Under the pieces are notes generated by a model. The model saw nothing but the letters and a program-made list of their open reading frames with translations, made no database searches and was not told the origin of the DNA. Of a stretch of 30,784 nucleotides of DNA, positions 1 through 9,771 are shown piece after piece. Position 1 is the stretch's first letter. The number at the start of each line of letters is the position of its first letter. The stretch covers positions 1 to 30,784 of the forward strand of contig NZ_URFY01000054.1 of assembly GCF_900547205.1 (NCBI RefSeq), written 5' to 3'. The position numbers were made by a program, and so were the translations under genes. Source of the DNA: an uncultured Bacteroides sp. (GTDB lineage: Bacteria > Bacteroidota > Bacteroidia > Bacteroidales > Bacteroidaceae).

Positions 1-20
1 GTAGCCGCCGTTTTTGAAAG

Positions 21-61
21 AAGCCCCTTCAGTAGAAATACTGGAGGGGCTTTCTCGTTTT
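21..61 (+). terminator. Rho-independent terminator of an upstream gene
   Basis: A 14-bp stem (21-34 pairing with 39-52, one G-U pair) closes on a GAAA tetraloop and is followed by a T-rich run (51-61). It lies on the plus strand at the very start of the window, so it should end a gene located before base 1 and insulate the V-ATPase operon from it. Confidence 0.8.
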
Positions 62-233
62 GGTAGTCTGGGAAAACGTGAAAGCTGGCCGATTATCTCC
101 AGAGAAACTTCCGAAATGTCAATATGTAATATTAAACAGTCATAACCGGAACAAAATCAGTGTAGGACTGTGATTTTTTGAGAAGCGAACTCTTTTCTTT
201 CCTTCTTTTTCTTTTTTATCAAATTGATTTTTG

Positions 234-241
234 TAAATTTG
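234..241 (+). promoter_or_regulatory. Predicted promoter (-7 box) of the V-ATPase operon
   Basis: TAAATTTG fits the Bacteroides sigma-ABfr -7 consensus TAnnTTTG exactly. It sits 62 bases before the first ATG of the operon, giving a leader of roughly 55 nt. The -33 TTTG element is not clear; the region where it should lie is a pyrimidine-rich run. The stretch 62-233 holds no gene that I can support. Confidence 0.6.
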
Positions 242-303
242 GCACGAATCTAAGAAGAATACAATAAATATCATAATATAAATCCTAAATAAGTCCAGTT
301 GAT

Positions 304-894
304 ATGGAAAACAAAATTCAAGAGTTGACCGATAAGATTTATCGTGAAGGCGTGGAAAAAGGAAACGAAGAAGCGCAAAGACTTATCGCGAATGCTCAGG
401 AAGAAGCCAAAAAAATCATTGAGGATGCTCGCAAAGAGGCTGAATCAATTATTACCTCCTCTCGTAAGTCTGCCGATGAACTGGCGGAAAATACAAAATC
501 AGAGTTAAAACTATTCAGTGGTCAGGCTGTGAATGCACTCAAATCTGAGATTGCCACTATGATTACTGATAAGTTAGTCACCGCTTCTGTGAAAGATTTC
601 GCTCAGGATAAAGATTATCTGAATGCGTTTATCGTAGCATTGGCTTCTAAGTGGAGTATCGACGAACCTATCGTTATCTCAACTGCCGATGCGGAATCAT
701 TGAAAAAGTATTTTGCTGCTCATGCAAAGGCTTTATTGGATAAGGGCGTGACTATTCAGCAAGTAAACGGTATCAAGACTCTATTCTCTGTTTCTCCGGC
801 AGACGGCTCTTATAAGGTGAACTTCGGAGAAGAAGAATTTATGAATTACTTCAAAGCCTTCTTGCGTCCACAATTAGTAGAAATGCTATTTTAA
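304..894 (+). CDS. atpE: V-type ATPase subunit E
   Basis: This is the peripheral stalk subunit that, in V/A-type ATPases, connects the catalytic A3B3 head to the membrane subunit I. The 196-residue protein has a long charged N-terminal helix (about residues 5-75, rich in Glu, Lys, Ala and Gln, coiled-coil like) followed by a compact globular C-terminal half. This is the usual E-subunit layout and size. It is the first gene of a seven-gene operon, and the next start follows 11 nt after its stop. No separate G/H stalk partner is encoded here, although E normally pairs with one. Identification rests on architecture plus the operon position. Confidence 0.85.
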   Translation: MENKIQELTDKIYREGVEKGNEEAQRLIANAQEEAKKIIEDARKEAESIITSSRKSADELAENTKSELKLFSGQAVNALKSEIATMITDKLVTASVKDFAQDKDYLNAFIVALASKWSIDEPIVISTADAESLKKYFAAHAKALLDKGVTIQQVNGIKTLFSVSPADGSYKVNFGEEEFMNYFKAFLRPQLVEMLF

Positions 895-905
895 AAGAAG
901 CAACT

Positions 906-1748
906 ATGAGTAGTAAGTACTATTACTTGGTAGCAGGTTTGCCGGAACTTTCGCTGGAAGACAGCAAACTGAGCTATACGGTAGCCGATTTTAAAAATGA
1001 AATCTACGATGGATTATCTGCTTCAGACCGGAAGTTGATCGACTTGTTCTACCTGAAGTTTGATAATGCCAATGTGCTGAAACTTCTCAAAGATAAAGAG
1101 GCGGAAATCGACAAACGGGGAAACTACTCTGCTGAGGAGCTCACTGAATATATTTCTATTCTGAGAGAAGGCGGAGAAATTAGTCCGAAAGAGTTTCCGG
1201 CTTATCTCTCTACATTCATCAATGATTATCTGAATACTCCGGCAGAAAGCACGGTGTTGCAAGAAGATCATTTGGCTGCTTTGTATTATGAGTATGCTAT
1301 GAAATGTGGGAATAAGTTTGTTTCTGCCTGGTTTGAGTTCAACCTTAACATCAATAATATACTGGTAGCATTTACTGCCCGTAAATTCAAATGGGACATT
1401 GCTCCCAATATCGTGGGAAATACGGAGGTTAGCGAAGCATTGCGTACTTCCAGTGCCCGTGACTTTGGACTGTCGGGCGAGGTAGATGTCTTTGAATCGT
1501 TGATGAAAATTAGTGAGATCACTGAATTGGTGGAACGCGAGAAGAAGCTGGACGCTTTGCGATGGAAATGGATGGAAGATGCTATCTTCTTCGATTATTT
1601 CACTATCGAACGCATTTTCGCTTTCTTGTTGAAGCTGGAAATGATTGAGCGTTGGATTTCATTGGACAAAGAGAGAGGAAATCAGTTATTCAGAAGTATC
1701 ATCGAATCGCTGAAGAACGAAGTGCAGATTCCTGCGGAATTTAGATAA
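906..1748 (+). CDS. DUF2764 family protein, probable V-ATPase subunit C equivalent
   Basis: A 280-residue soluble, mostly helical protein without a signal peptide or membrane segment. It resembles the DUF2764 family found between subunits E and A in V-ATPase operons of Bacteroidetes and, as I recall, Chlamydia. The usual subunit C (d/AC39 family), which docks the central stalk on the rotor ring, is absent from the operon. Size, helical character and position make this protein the likely functional stand-in; that role is inference. It starts 11 nt after subunit E and ends 16 nt before subunit A, so it is surely cotranscribed. It was not matched to subunit F, which would be only about 100 residues. 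Confidence 0.75.
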   Translation: MSSKYYYLVAGLPELSLEDSKLSYTVADFKNEIYDGLSASDRKLIDLFYLKFDNANVLKLLKDKEAEIDKRGNYSAEELTEYISILREGGEISPKEFPAYLSTFINDYLNTPAESTVLQEDHLAALYYEYAMKCGNKFVSAWFEFNLNINNILVAFTARKFKWDIAPNIVGNTEVSEALRTSSARDFGLSGEVDVFESLMKISEITELVEREKKLDALRWKWMEDAIFFDYFTIERIFAFLLKLEMIERWISLDKERGNQLFRSIIESLKNEVQIPAEFR

Positions 1749-1764
1749 TAAATTAAAAATATAT

Positions 1765-3525
1765 ATGGCAACAAAAGGAACTGTTAGTGGCGTAATTGCC
1801 AACATGGTGACCCTCGTCGTTGACGGCCCGGTGGCTCAGAATGAGATTTGTTATATCTCTACCGGTGGTGATAAGTTGATGGCGGAGGTGATTAAGGTGG
1901 TAGGTTCAAACGTATACGTTCAGGTGTTTGAAAGCACCCGTGGACTGAAAGTGGGTGCTGAAGCCGAATTTACCGGACATATGCTTGAGGTGACATTAGG
2001 CCCGGGTATGTTATCGAAAAACTACGATGGTCTGCAAAACGACCTGGACAAGATGGACGGTGTTTTCCTGAAAAGAGGACAATATACGTATCCCTTGGAT
2101 AAAGACAGTGTGTGGCATTTCGTGCCTATGGTGAAAGCGGGCGATAAGGTGAAAGCATCAGCTTGGCTGGGTCAGGTGGATGAAAACTTCCAGCCCTTGA
2201 AAATCATGGCTCCGTTTACGATGGAGGGCACGGCTACTGTGAAAACGATTATGCCGGAAGGCGACTATAAAATAGAAGATACGGTTGCTATCCTGACGGA
2301 TGAGGAAGGAAATGATATCACAGTAAATATGATTCAGAGATGGCCGGTAAAACGTGCCATGACGAATTACAAAGAAAAACCGCGTCCTTTCAAATTATTG
2401 GAGACGGGTGTACGAGTAATAGATACATTGAATCCGATTGTAGAAGGCGGTACAGGATTTATCCCCGGTCCGTTCGGTACAGGTAAAACGGTGCTTCAGC
2501 ACGCTATCTCTAAACAGGCGGAAGCGGATATCGTAATTATTGCGGCTTGCGGTGAGCGTGCCAATGAGGTTGTGGAAATCTTTACCGAGTTCCCCGAACT
2601 GGTTGACCCGCATACGGGACGTAAGTTGATGGAACGTACTATTATTATTGCGAATACTTCTAATATGCCCGTAGCTGCCCGTGAAGCATCTGTATATACA
2701 GCGATGACATTGGCTGAGTATTACCGTTCAATGGGATTGAAGGTATTGCTGATGGCCGACTCTACTTCCCGTTGGGCACAGGCGTTGCGTGAGATGTCCA
2801 ATCGTATGGAAGAGTTGCCTGGACCGGACGCATTCCCTATGGATATCTCTGCTATCATCTCCAACTTCTACGGACGTGCCGGTTACGTAAAACTGGATAA
2901 CGACGAAACAGGTTCTATTACCTTCATCGGTACGGTATCTCCTGCGGGTGGTAACTTGAAGGAACCAGTAACTGAAAATACGAAGAAAGTAGCCCGTTGT
3001 TTCTATGCTTTGGAGCAGGATCGTGCTGATAAGAAACGTTATCCGGCCGTAAACCCGATTGACTCATATTCCAAATACATCGAATACCCAGAATTTGAGG
3101 AATATATCAAAGGTCATATCAACGATGAATGGATAGGCAAGGTGAATGAACTCAAAACCCGTCTACAACGTGGAAAGGAAATTGCCGAACAGATCAACAT
3201 TCTGGGTGACGACGGTGTACCGGTAGAATATCACGTTACTTTCTGGAAGTCGGAACTGATTGACTTTGTTATCCTTCAGCAGGATGCTTTCGATGAAATT
3301 GATGCGGTGACACCGATGGAACGTCAGGAGGATATCTTGAATATGGTGATTGACATCTGTCACACGGAATTTGAATTTGACAACTTCAATGAAGTTATGG
3401 ATTACTTTAAGAAGATGATCAATATCTGTAAGCAGATGAACTACTCGAAGTTCAAATCAGAGCAGTATGAAGGATTCCAGCAGCAGTTGAAAGAATTGAT
3501 TGCCGAGAGAAGCATCCAATCGTAA
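1765..3525 (+). CDS. atpA: V-type ATPase catalytic subunit A
   Basis: The nucleotide-hydrolysing subunit of the A3B3 head. The protein has 586 residues, the normal length for V/A-type A subunits, including the bulge domain that distinguishes them from F-type beta. A Walker A motif GPFGTGKT lies at residues 235-242 (K241), where most A subunits have GPFGSGKT. It is followed by the CGER segment carrying the catalytic glutamate and by the conserved TSRWAQALRE and PGPDAFP segments. The start is 16 nt after the DUF2764 gene. Cytoplasmic, membrane-associated through the stalks. The direction in vivo (ATP synthesis or ion pumping) cannot be read from sequence. Confidence 0.97.
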   Translation: MATKGTVSGVIANMVTLVVDGPVAQNEICYISTGGDKLMAEVIKVVGSNVYVQVFESTRGLKVGAEAEFTGHMLEVTLGPGMLSKNYDGLQNDLDKMDGVFLKRGQYTYPLDKDSVWHFVPMVKAGDKVKASAWLGQVDENFQPLKIMAPFTMEGTATVKTIMPEGDYKIEDTVAILTDEEGNDITVNMIQRWPVKRAMTNYKEKPRPFKLLETGVRVIDTLNPIVEGGTGFIPGPFGTGKTVLQHAISKQAEADIVIIAACGERANEVVEIFTEFPELVDPHTGRKLMERTIIIANTSNMPVAAREASVYTAMTLAEYYRSMGLKVLLMADSTSRWAQALREMSNRMEELPGPDAFPMDISAIISNFYGRAGYVKLDNDETGSITFIGTVSPAGGNLKEPVTENTKKVARCFYALEQDRADKKRYPAVNPIDSYSKYIEYPEFEEYIKGHINDEWIGKVNELKTRLQRGKEIAEQINILGDDGVPVEYHVTFWKSELIDFVILQQDAFDEIDAVTPMERQEDILNMVIDICHTEFEFDNFNEVMDYFKKMINICKQMNYSKFKSEQYEGFQQQLKELIAERSIQS

Positions 3526-3556
3526 ATCGTAAATTGTTAAATCGTAAATAACTAAG

Positions 3557-4882
3557 ATGGCAACAAAAGCTTTTCAAAAGATATATACCAAGATTACTCA
3601 GATTACCAAGGCTACTTGTTCGCTGAAAGCGACGGGAGTAGGGTATGACGAGCTTGCCACCGTGAACGGTAAACTGGCACAGGTGGTAAAGATTGCCGGT
3701 GATGAAGTCACTTTACAGGTATTTGAAGGTACGGAAGGTATTCCTACCAATGCCGAAGTAGTATTCCTCGGCAAGTCGCCTACATTGAAAGTGAGCGAGC
3801 AGTTGGCTGGACGTTTTTTCAATGCTTTCGGTGATCCGATAGACGGAGGTCCGGAAATTGAAGGACAAGAAGTGGAAATCGGTGGTCCGTCAGTGAATCC
3901 GGTTCGTCGTAAACAACCGTCGGAACTGATTGCAACAGGTATTGCCGGTATCGACTTGAATAATACATTGGTATCCGGTCAGAAGATTCCGTTCTTTGCC
4001 GACCCTGACCAGCCTTTCAACCAAGTAATGGCAAACGTGGCATTGCGTGCCGAGACTGATAAGATTATTCTTGGAGGCATGGGTATGACGAACGATGACT
4101 ACCTGTATTTCAAGAATGTATTCTCCAATGCAGGTGCGCTCGACCGTATCGTGAGTTTCATGAACACTACGGAGAATCCTCCGGTGGAGCGTCTGTTGAT
4201 TCCGGATATGGCGTTGACGGCTGCTGAATATTTTGCTGTAAACAATAACGAGAAGGTATTGGTACTGCTAACGGATATGACCAGCTACGCCGATGCGTTG
4301 GCAATCGTATCCAACCGTATGGACCAGATTCCTTCTAAGGACTCTATGCCGGGTTCTCTATATTCGGATTTAGCGAAGATTTACGAAAAGGCGGTGCAGT
4401 TCCCTTCGGGTGGTTCTATCACGATTATCGCGGTGACTACCTTGTCCGGTGGAGATATCACGCACGCTGTGCCTGATAATACGGGTTATATCACAGAAGG
4501 TCAGTTGTTCCTTCGTCGTGATAGCGATATCGGTAAGGTTATCGTTGACCCGTTCCGCTCGTTGTCCCGTCTGAAACAGTTGGTAACAGGTAAGAAGACA
4601 CGTAAGGACCATCCGCAAGTGATGAATGCTGCCGTACGTCTGTATGCCGATGCTGCCAATGCCAAGACTAAGATGGAAAACGGTTTCGACCTGACCAACT
4701 ATGACGAACGTACGTTGGCATTTGCGAAAGATTATTCCAATCAGTTGCTGGCTATCGACGTTAACCTTGACACTACTGAAATGCTGGATGTGGCCTGGGG
4801 CTTGTTCGGCAGATATTTCCGTCCGGAAGAAGTGAATATCAAGAAGGACCTTGTTGATCAGTATTGGCCGAAAGGTGAATAA
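3557..4882 (+). CDS. atpB: V-type ATPase regulatory subunit B
   Basis: The non-catalytic head subunit that alternates with A in the A3B3 hexamer. The 441-residue protein lacks a Walker A motif, as expected for B subunits. It carries conserved segments such as NRMDQIPSKDSMPGSLYSDLA and GGSITIIAV, then VPDNTGYITEGQ. The 31-nt spacer after subunit A contains three close copies of an ATCGTAAAT-like unit that overlap the stop codon of A. Subunit D follows after 37 nt. Confidence 0.96.
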   Translation: MATKAFQKIYTKITQITKATCSLKATGVGYDELATVNGKLAQVVKIAGDEVTLQVFEGTEGIPTNAEVVFLGKSPTLKVSEQLAGRFFNAFGDPIDGGPEIEGQEVEIGGPSVNPVRRKQPSELIATGIAGIDLNNTLVSGQKIPFFADPDQPFNQVMANVALRAETDKIILGGMGMTNDDYLYFKNVFSNAGALDRIVSFMNTTENPPVERLLIPDMALTAAEYFAVNNNEKVLVLLTDMTSYADALAIVSNRMDQIPSKDSMPGSLYSDLAKIYEKAVQFPSGGSITIIAVTTLSGGDITHAVPDNTGYITEGQLFLRRDSDIGKVIVDPFRSLSRLKQLVTGKKTRKDHPQVMNAAVRLYADAANAKTKMENGFDLTNYDERTLAFAKDYSNQLLAIDVNLDTTEMLDVAWGLFGRYFRPEEVNIKKDLVDQYWPKGE

Positions 4883-4919
4883 GTAGCAACTAGTAATAAC
4901 TAATAATTAGTATAACAAC

Positions 4920-5525
4920 GTGGCTATAAAGTTTCAATATAACAAAACCTCCCTTCAGCAGCTCGAAAAGCAACTGAAAGTGCGGGTGCGTACGCTTCCT
5001 ATCATCAAGAATAAGGAAAGCGCCCTCCGCATGGAAGTGAAGCGCTGCAAAACGGAAGCTGCAGATCTGGAGGATAGGCTCGAACGACAAATTCAAGCCT
5101 ATGAAGCCATGTTCGCCCTTTGGAATGAGTTTGACGCTTCATTGATAAAGGTGAATGATGTTCATCTTGGCGTGAAAAAGATTGCGGGTGTACGTGTGCC
5201 GCTACTCGAAAACGTTGATTTCGAGATACGACCGTATAGTATGTTCAATGCTCCCAAGTGGTATGCCGATGGTATCCATTTGCTCGAAGAGCTTGCCCAT
5301 ACAGCCATTGAACGCGAATTTATGCTTGCCAAGCTGAATCTGTTAGAACATGCAAGGAAAAAGACCACTCAGAAGGTGAACCTTTTTGAGAAGGTACAAA
5401 TACCGGGCTATCAGGATGCATTGCGAAAGATCAAACGATTCATGGAAGATGAAGAAAACCTGTCGAAATCTTCGCAAAAGATCATGAAGTCTCATCAAGA
5501 AAAAAGGAAGGAGGTAGAGTCATGA
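4920..5525 (+). CDS. atpD: V-type ATPase central stalk subunit D
   Basis: The rotating central shaft. The 201-residue protein is predicted to form two long helices at its N- and C-terminal ends (about residues 8-60 and 130-200) around a short central region. The N-terminal pattern (MAIKFQYNKTSLQQLEKQL) is typical of D subunits, which begin with a Leu/Lys-rich helix. The start is GTG at 4920; no ATG in this frame gives an equally complete N-terminus. The stop overlaps the start of subunit I by 4 nt (ATGA at 5522-5525), which suggests translational coupling. Confidence 0.92.
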   Translation: MAIKFQYNKTSLQQLEKQLKVRVRTLPIIKNKESALRMEVKRCKTEAADLEDRLERQIQAYEAMFALWNEFDASLIKVNDVHLGVKKIAGVRVPLLENVDFEIRPYSMFNAPKWYADGIHLLEELAHTAIEREFMLAKLNLLEHARKKTTQKVNLFEKVQIPGYQDALRKIKRFMEDEENLSKSSQKIMKSHQEKRKEVES

Positions 5526-7339
5526 TTACAAAAATGAAGAAACTCACGTTCCTGGTTTATCACAAAGAGTACGAGCAATTTCTGAATAGCTTGCGCGAAC
5601 TTGGTGTAGTCCACATTGTGGAGAAACAACAAGGTGCTGCTGATAATACCGAATTGCAGGAGAACATACGTCTATCCAACCGCTTGGCGGCAACACTGAA
5701 ACTGCTTCAGAATCAGAAGCATGAGAAGAATGCCGTGATAGCTACCGAAGGCGGAACCGCTGCACGCGGATTGCAGGTGCTCGACGAAGTGGATGCTTTG
5801 CAAACAGAGCATGGCAAGTTGACTCAGCAGTTGCAAAGCTATGCCAAGGAAAAAGAAGCGTTGTTGGCTTGGGGTAACTTTGAGCCTGCCAGTGTTCAGA
5901 AGCTGAAAGATGCCGGTTACGTGATTGGGTTCTATAGCTGCTCCGAAGGAAACTACAAAGAAGAGTGGGAGACTGAGTACAATGCTATGATTGTCAATCG
6001 CATTTCTTCCAAAGTATACTTTGTGACTGTCACCAAAGTCGGGCAAGAAGTAGATTTGGACGTGGAGCAGGCAAAACTTCCTGCATACTCGCTATCGCAT
6101 CTTGAAACGTTGTATGATACAACCGAACAGGCTATCACAGAGAATGAAAAGAAACTGGTTGCTCTTTCTGAAACAGAAATCCCTTCATTGAAGGCTGCCT
6201 TGGAAGATTTGCAAAGTCAGATTGAATTCTCGAAAGTGGTGCTGAGCACCGAGCAGACTGTCGGCGATAAGTTGATGCTGCTTGAAGGATGGGCTCCTGC
6301 TTTTAGCCAAATAGAGATAGAAGCCTATCTGAATGACGCTCACGTATACTATGAAATTACAGATCCGCAGCCGGGCGATAATGTTCCTATTCGATTGAAT
6401 AATAAAGGATTCTTTGCCTGGTTCGAACCGATCTGTAAGCTGTATATGCTTCCGAAGTATAATGAACTGGACTTGACACCGTTCTTTGCCCCGTTCTTTA
6501 TGATTTTCTTCGGGCTTTGTCTGGGAGATTCCGGCTACGGATTATTCCTGTTTATCGGAGCTACGGCATATCGCTTGATTGCGAAGAAGGTCACTCCGTC
6601 CATGAAGTCGATTATATCGTTGATACAAGTTTTAGCTGTTTCGACGTTCTTCTGCGGCTTGCTGACAGGTACGTTCTTCGGTGCGAATATTTATGATTTG
6701 GATTGGCCTATCGTGCAACGCCTGAAACACGCGGTATTGCTGGATAATAATGATATGTTCCAGTTGTCTTTGATACTGGGAGCCATTCAGATTCTATTCG
6801 GTATGGTGTTGAAAGCTGTGAATCAGACTATCCAGTTTGGTTTCAAATATGCAGTGGCAACGATTGGCTGGATTATCCTGCTGGTTTCTACGGCATTTGC
6901 GGCTTTACTGCCGAATGTGATGCCAATGGGCGGTACGGTACATCTTGTCATTCTGGGCATCTCCGGCGTCATGATATTCCTCTTCAACAGCCCCGGAAAG
7001 AACATTTTTATGAATATCGGACTTGGACTCTGGGATTCGTATAATATGGCTACCGGTTTGCTGGGAGATGTATTGTCGTACGTTCGTCTGTTTGCCCTCG
7101 GACTTTCCGGAGGTATCTTGGCGGGAGTATTCAATAGTCTGGCAGTAGGTATGAGTCCGGACAACGTGATAGCAGGACCTATCGTGATGGTACTGATTTT
7201 TGTGATCGGTCACGCCATCAATATCTTTATGAATGTACTCGGTGCAATGGTTCACCCGATGCGTCTGACGTTCGTTGAGTTCTTTAAGAACTCCGGATAC
7301 GAAGGTGGTGGTAAGGAGTACAAGCCTTTTAGCAATTAA
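5522..7339 (+). CDS. atpI: V-type ATPase membrane subunit I (a-subunit homologue)
   Basis: The stator membrane subunit that provides the ion half-channels. Of its 605 residues, the N-terminal half (about 1-310) is cytoplasmic with coiled-coil stretches; the C-terminal half carries about seven to eight hydrophobic helices beginning near residue 320. The invariant arginine of the ion path is visible in the segment LSYVRLFALGLSGG at R522, matching the position of the essential Arg in eukaryotic subunit a. The shorter-than-eukaryotic length is normal for bacterial subunit I. It is coupled to subunit D by a 4-nt overlap and followed by a 65-nt AT-rich spacer before K. Confidence 0.96.
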   Translation: MITKMKKLTFLVYHKEYEQFLNSLRELGVVHIVEKQQGAADNTELQENIRLSNRLAATLKLLQNQKHEKNAVIATEGGTAARGLQVLDEVDALQTEHGKLTQQLQSYAKEKEALLAWGNFEPASVQKLKDAGYVIGFYSCSEGNYKEEWETEYNAMIVNRISSKVYFVTVTKVGQEVDLDVEQAKLPAYSLSHLETLYDTTEQAITENEKKLVALSETEIPSLKAALEDLQSQIEFSKVVLSTEQTVGDKLMLLEGWAPAFSQIEIEAYLNDAHVYYEITDPQPGDNVPIRLNNKGFFAWFEPICKLYMLPKYNELDLTPFFAPFFMIFFGLCLGDSGYGLFLFIGATAYRLIAKKVTPSMKSIISLIQVLAVSTFFCGLLTGTFFGANIYDLDWPIVQRLKHAVLLDNNDMFQLSLILGAIQILFGMVLKAVNQTIQFGFKYAVATIGWIILLVSTAFAALLPNVMPMGGTVHLVILGISGVMIFLFNSPGKNIFMNIGLGLWDSYNMATGLLGDVLSYVRLFALGLSGGILAGVFNSLAVGMSPDNVIAGPIVMVLIFVIGHAINIFMNVLGAMVHPMRLTFVEFFKNSGYEGGGKEYKPFSN

Positions 7340-7401
7340 AGAGTAGAATAAAAAATTGAGAATTAATTATTAAAGAATTAAACAATAAAAAATAGAATAA
7401 G

Positions 7402-7866
<465 letters not shown>

Positions 7867-7902
7867 TTTTTTCGTAAGGAAAACAACCTATAAAGAGCTT
7901 TC

Positions 7903-7950
7903 AATCCCCTTGTAGATGCAGCTTTGCGTCCACAAGGGGATTTCTCTTTT
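7903..7950 (+). terminator. Terminator of the V-ATPase operon
   Basis: A perfect 11-bp stem (7903-7913 with 7932-7942) is extended by a further 6-bp stem (7915-7920 with 7925-7930, one wobble) around a GCTT loop. A T-rich run follows on the plus strand. It lies 36 nt after the subunit K stop and cleanly separates the ATPase operon from the glycogen genes. Confidence 0.88.
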
Positions 7951-8028
7951 TCACTGTCTATCAACCTTTCTTTCTTCTTATTAACTCATATTTTTCGCAT
8001 AAAGTTCTATTTTTCAAAGAATAATGCG

Positions 8029-8036
8029 TACTTTTG
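8029..8036 (+). promoter_or_regulatory. Predicted promoter (-7 box) of glycogen synthase
   Basis: TACTTTTG matches TAnnTTTG exactly and lies 35 bases before the preferred start at 8071. The reading frame stays open upstream of 8071 into the terminator and promoter, so that upstream part is not coding. Confidence 0.7.
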
Positions 8037-8070
8037 CACTCGCATACTAAAAAGAGTTTTAATATATTAT

Positions 8071-9732
8071 ATGGTAAAAGATTTTTTAACCCCCGATTAT
8101 ATCTTCGAAGCCAGCTGGGAAGTATGTAATAAAGTGGGAGGGATTTACACCGTCTTGTCGACGCGGGCAAATACGTTACAGGAGAAGTTTCGCGATAGAA
8201 TTTTTTTCATCGGTCCTGACGTTTGGCAAGGAAAAGAGAACCCTCTATTTAGCGAGTCTGAGAATTTATGTGCTGCATGGAAGAAGCATGCGCAAGAGAA
8301 AGACAATCTGTCCGTCCGTATAGGACGATGGAATATTCCGGGTGAACCCATTGTCATTCTAGTCGATTTCCAACCTTTTTTTGAAATGAAGGATGATATC
8401 TACACAGAGATGTGGAATCGTTTTCAGGTAGATTCGTTGCACGCCTATGGCGATTACGACGAAGCTTCCATGTTTTCGTATGCTGCGGGAAGAGTAGTAG
8501 AAAGTTTCTACCGCTACAACCTGACAGAAACGGATAAGGTGGTATATCAGGCACATGAGTGGATGACCGGAATGGGAGCACTTTATGTACAGGAAGCTGT
8601 GCCGGAGATTGGTACTATTTTTACGACCCATGCTACCTCTATCGGTCGTTCAATTGCAGGCAATAATAAGCCGTTGTATGACTATCTGTTTGCTTACAAT
8701 GGCGACCAGATGGCTGAGGAACTGAATATGCAGTCGAAGCACTCCATTGAAAAGCAGGCGGCGCATTATGTAGACTGTTTTACTACAGTAAGTCAAATCA
8801 CTAACAATGAATGCAAGGAATTGTTGGACAAACCGGCGGATGTAGTTCTGATGAACGGTTTTGAAGATGATTTTGTCCCCAAAGGTAGTACCTTTACGGG
8901 AAAACGTAAGCGAGCGCGTGCTTTGATGCTGAACGTAGCAAATAAGCTGCTGGGGACAAGTCTGGACGATGATACGTTAATCATCGGAACCAGCGGACGC
9001 TATGAGTTCAAGAACAAGGGCATTGATGTCTTTTTGGAATCATTGAACCGATTGAACAGAGATAAGAACCTCCACAAGCAGGTACTGGCCTTTATCAATG
9101 TGCCCGGTTGGGTGGGCGAACCCCGTGAAGATTTGCAGACTCGATTGAAGAGCAAAGATAAATTTGATACTCCGCTTGAAGTTCCATTCATTACCCATTG
9201 GTTGCACAACATGACGCATGACCAAGTGCTGGATATGCTGAAATATATGGGAATGGGGAATCGTCCGGAAGATAAAGTAAAGGTGATATTCGTACCTTGT
9301 TACTTGGACGGGCGCGACGGCATTCTGAATAAAGAGTATTATGATATACTGTTGGGACAGGATTTGAGCGTTTATGCTTCCTATTACGAACCGTGGGGAT
9401 ACACTCCGTTGGAAAGCGTAGCATTCCACGTTCCGACCATCACTACCGATTTGGCAGGGTTCGGACTTTGGGTGAATGGCTTAAAGAACCAGCATAGCAT
9501 CAATGATGGAGTAGAAGTGCTGCATCGTTCGGACTATAACTACTCTGAAGTGGCAGATGGCATCAAAGATACAATTACGCTATTTGCGGATAAGACAGAA
9601 AAAGAAGTGAAGGAAATACGCAAGCGTGCCTCAGAAGTGGCTGAGCAAGCATTGTGGAAGCACTTCATACAATATTACTACGAGGCTTATGACATCGCTT
9701 TGCGCAATGCAATGCAACGTCAGTTAAGTTAA
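8071..9732 (+). CDS. Glycogen synthase, GT3 (eukaryotic-type) family
   Basis: Extends alpha-1,4-glucan chains from a nucleotide-activated glucose. The protein resembles the fungal/animal GT3 synthases, not the bacterial GT5 GlgA. It opens with a glycogen-synthase-like segment FEASWEVCNKVGGIYTV and contains the paired acidic motif EPWGYTPLE (E440 and E448), as in Gsy/GYS. Length from ATG 8071 is 553 residues, shorter than the eukaryotic enzymes, which have a regulatory C-terminal tail missing here. GT3 enzymes generally use UDP-glucose; that substrate is an inference. The frame is open back to 7924, but that part overlaps the terminator and promoter, so 8071 is the start. The phosphorylase gene follows after 39 nt. 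Confidence 0.93.
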   Translation: MVKDFLTPDYIFEASWEVCNKVGGIYTVLSTRANTLQEKFRDRIFFIGPDVWQGKENPLFSESENLCAAWKKHAQEKDNLSVRIGRWNIPGEPIVILVDFQPFFEMKDDIYTEMWNRFQVDSLHAYGDYDEASMFSYAAGRVVESFYRYNLTETDKVVYQAHEWMTGMGALYVQEAVPEIGTIFTTHATSIGRSIAGNNKPLYDYLFAYNGDQMAEELNMQSKHSIEKQAAHYVDCFTTVSQITNNECKELLDKPADVVLMNGFEDDFVPKGSTFTGKRKRARALMLNVANKLLGTSLDDDTLIIGTSGRYEFKNKGIDVFLESLNRLNRDKNLHKQVLAFINVPGWVGEPREDLQTRLKSKDKFDTPLEVPFITHWLHNMTHDQVLDMLKYMGMGNRPEDKVKVIFVPCYLDGRDGILNKEYYDILLGQDLSVYASYYEPWGYTPLESVAFHVPTITTDLAGFGLWVNGLKNQHSINDGVEVLHRSDYNYSEVADGIKDTITLFADKTEKEVKEIRKRASEVAEQALWKHFIQYYYEAYDIALRNAMQRQLS

Positions 9733-9771
9733 GAACAAAAATTAATTCATCAATAAGTAAATAAATACATT

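Noticed and set aside
144..179. Bulged hairpin ending in T6 before the ATPase promoter
   Set aside because: The stem is only about 7 bp with a bulge, and no gene ends just before it; a better terminator lies at 21-61.
3519..3556. Three near copies of ATCGTAAAT between subunits A and B
   Set aside because: This is a short low-complexity spacer of the kind seen at other junctions of this operon; too short for a regulatory call.
7924..8070. Upstream extension of the glycogen synthase frame
   Set aside because: It overlaps the ATPase terminator and a consensus -7 box; the conserved GT3 N-terminus begins at 8071.
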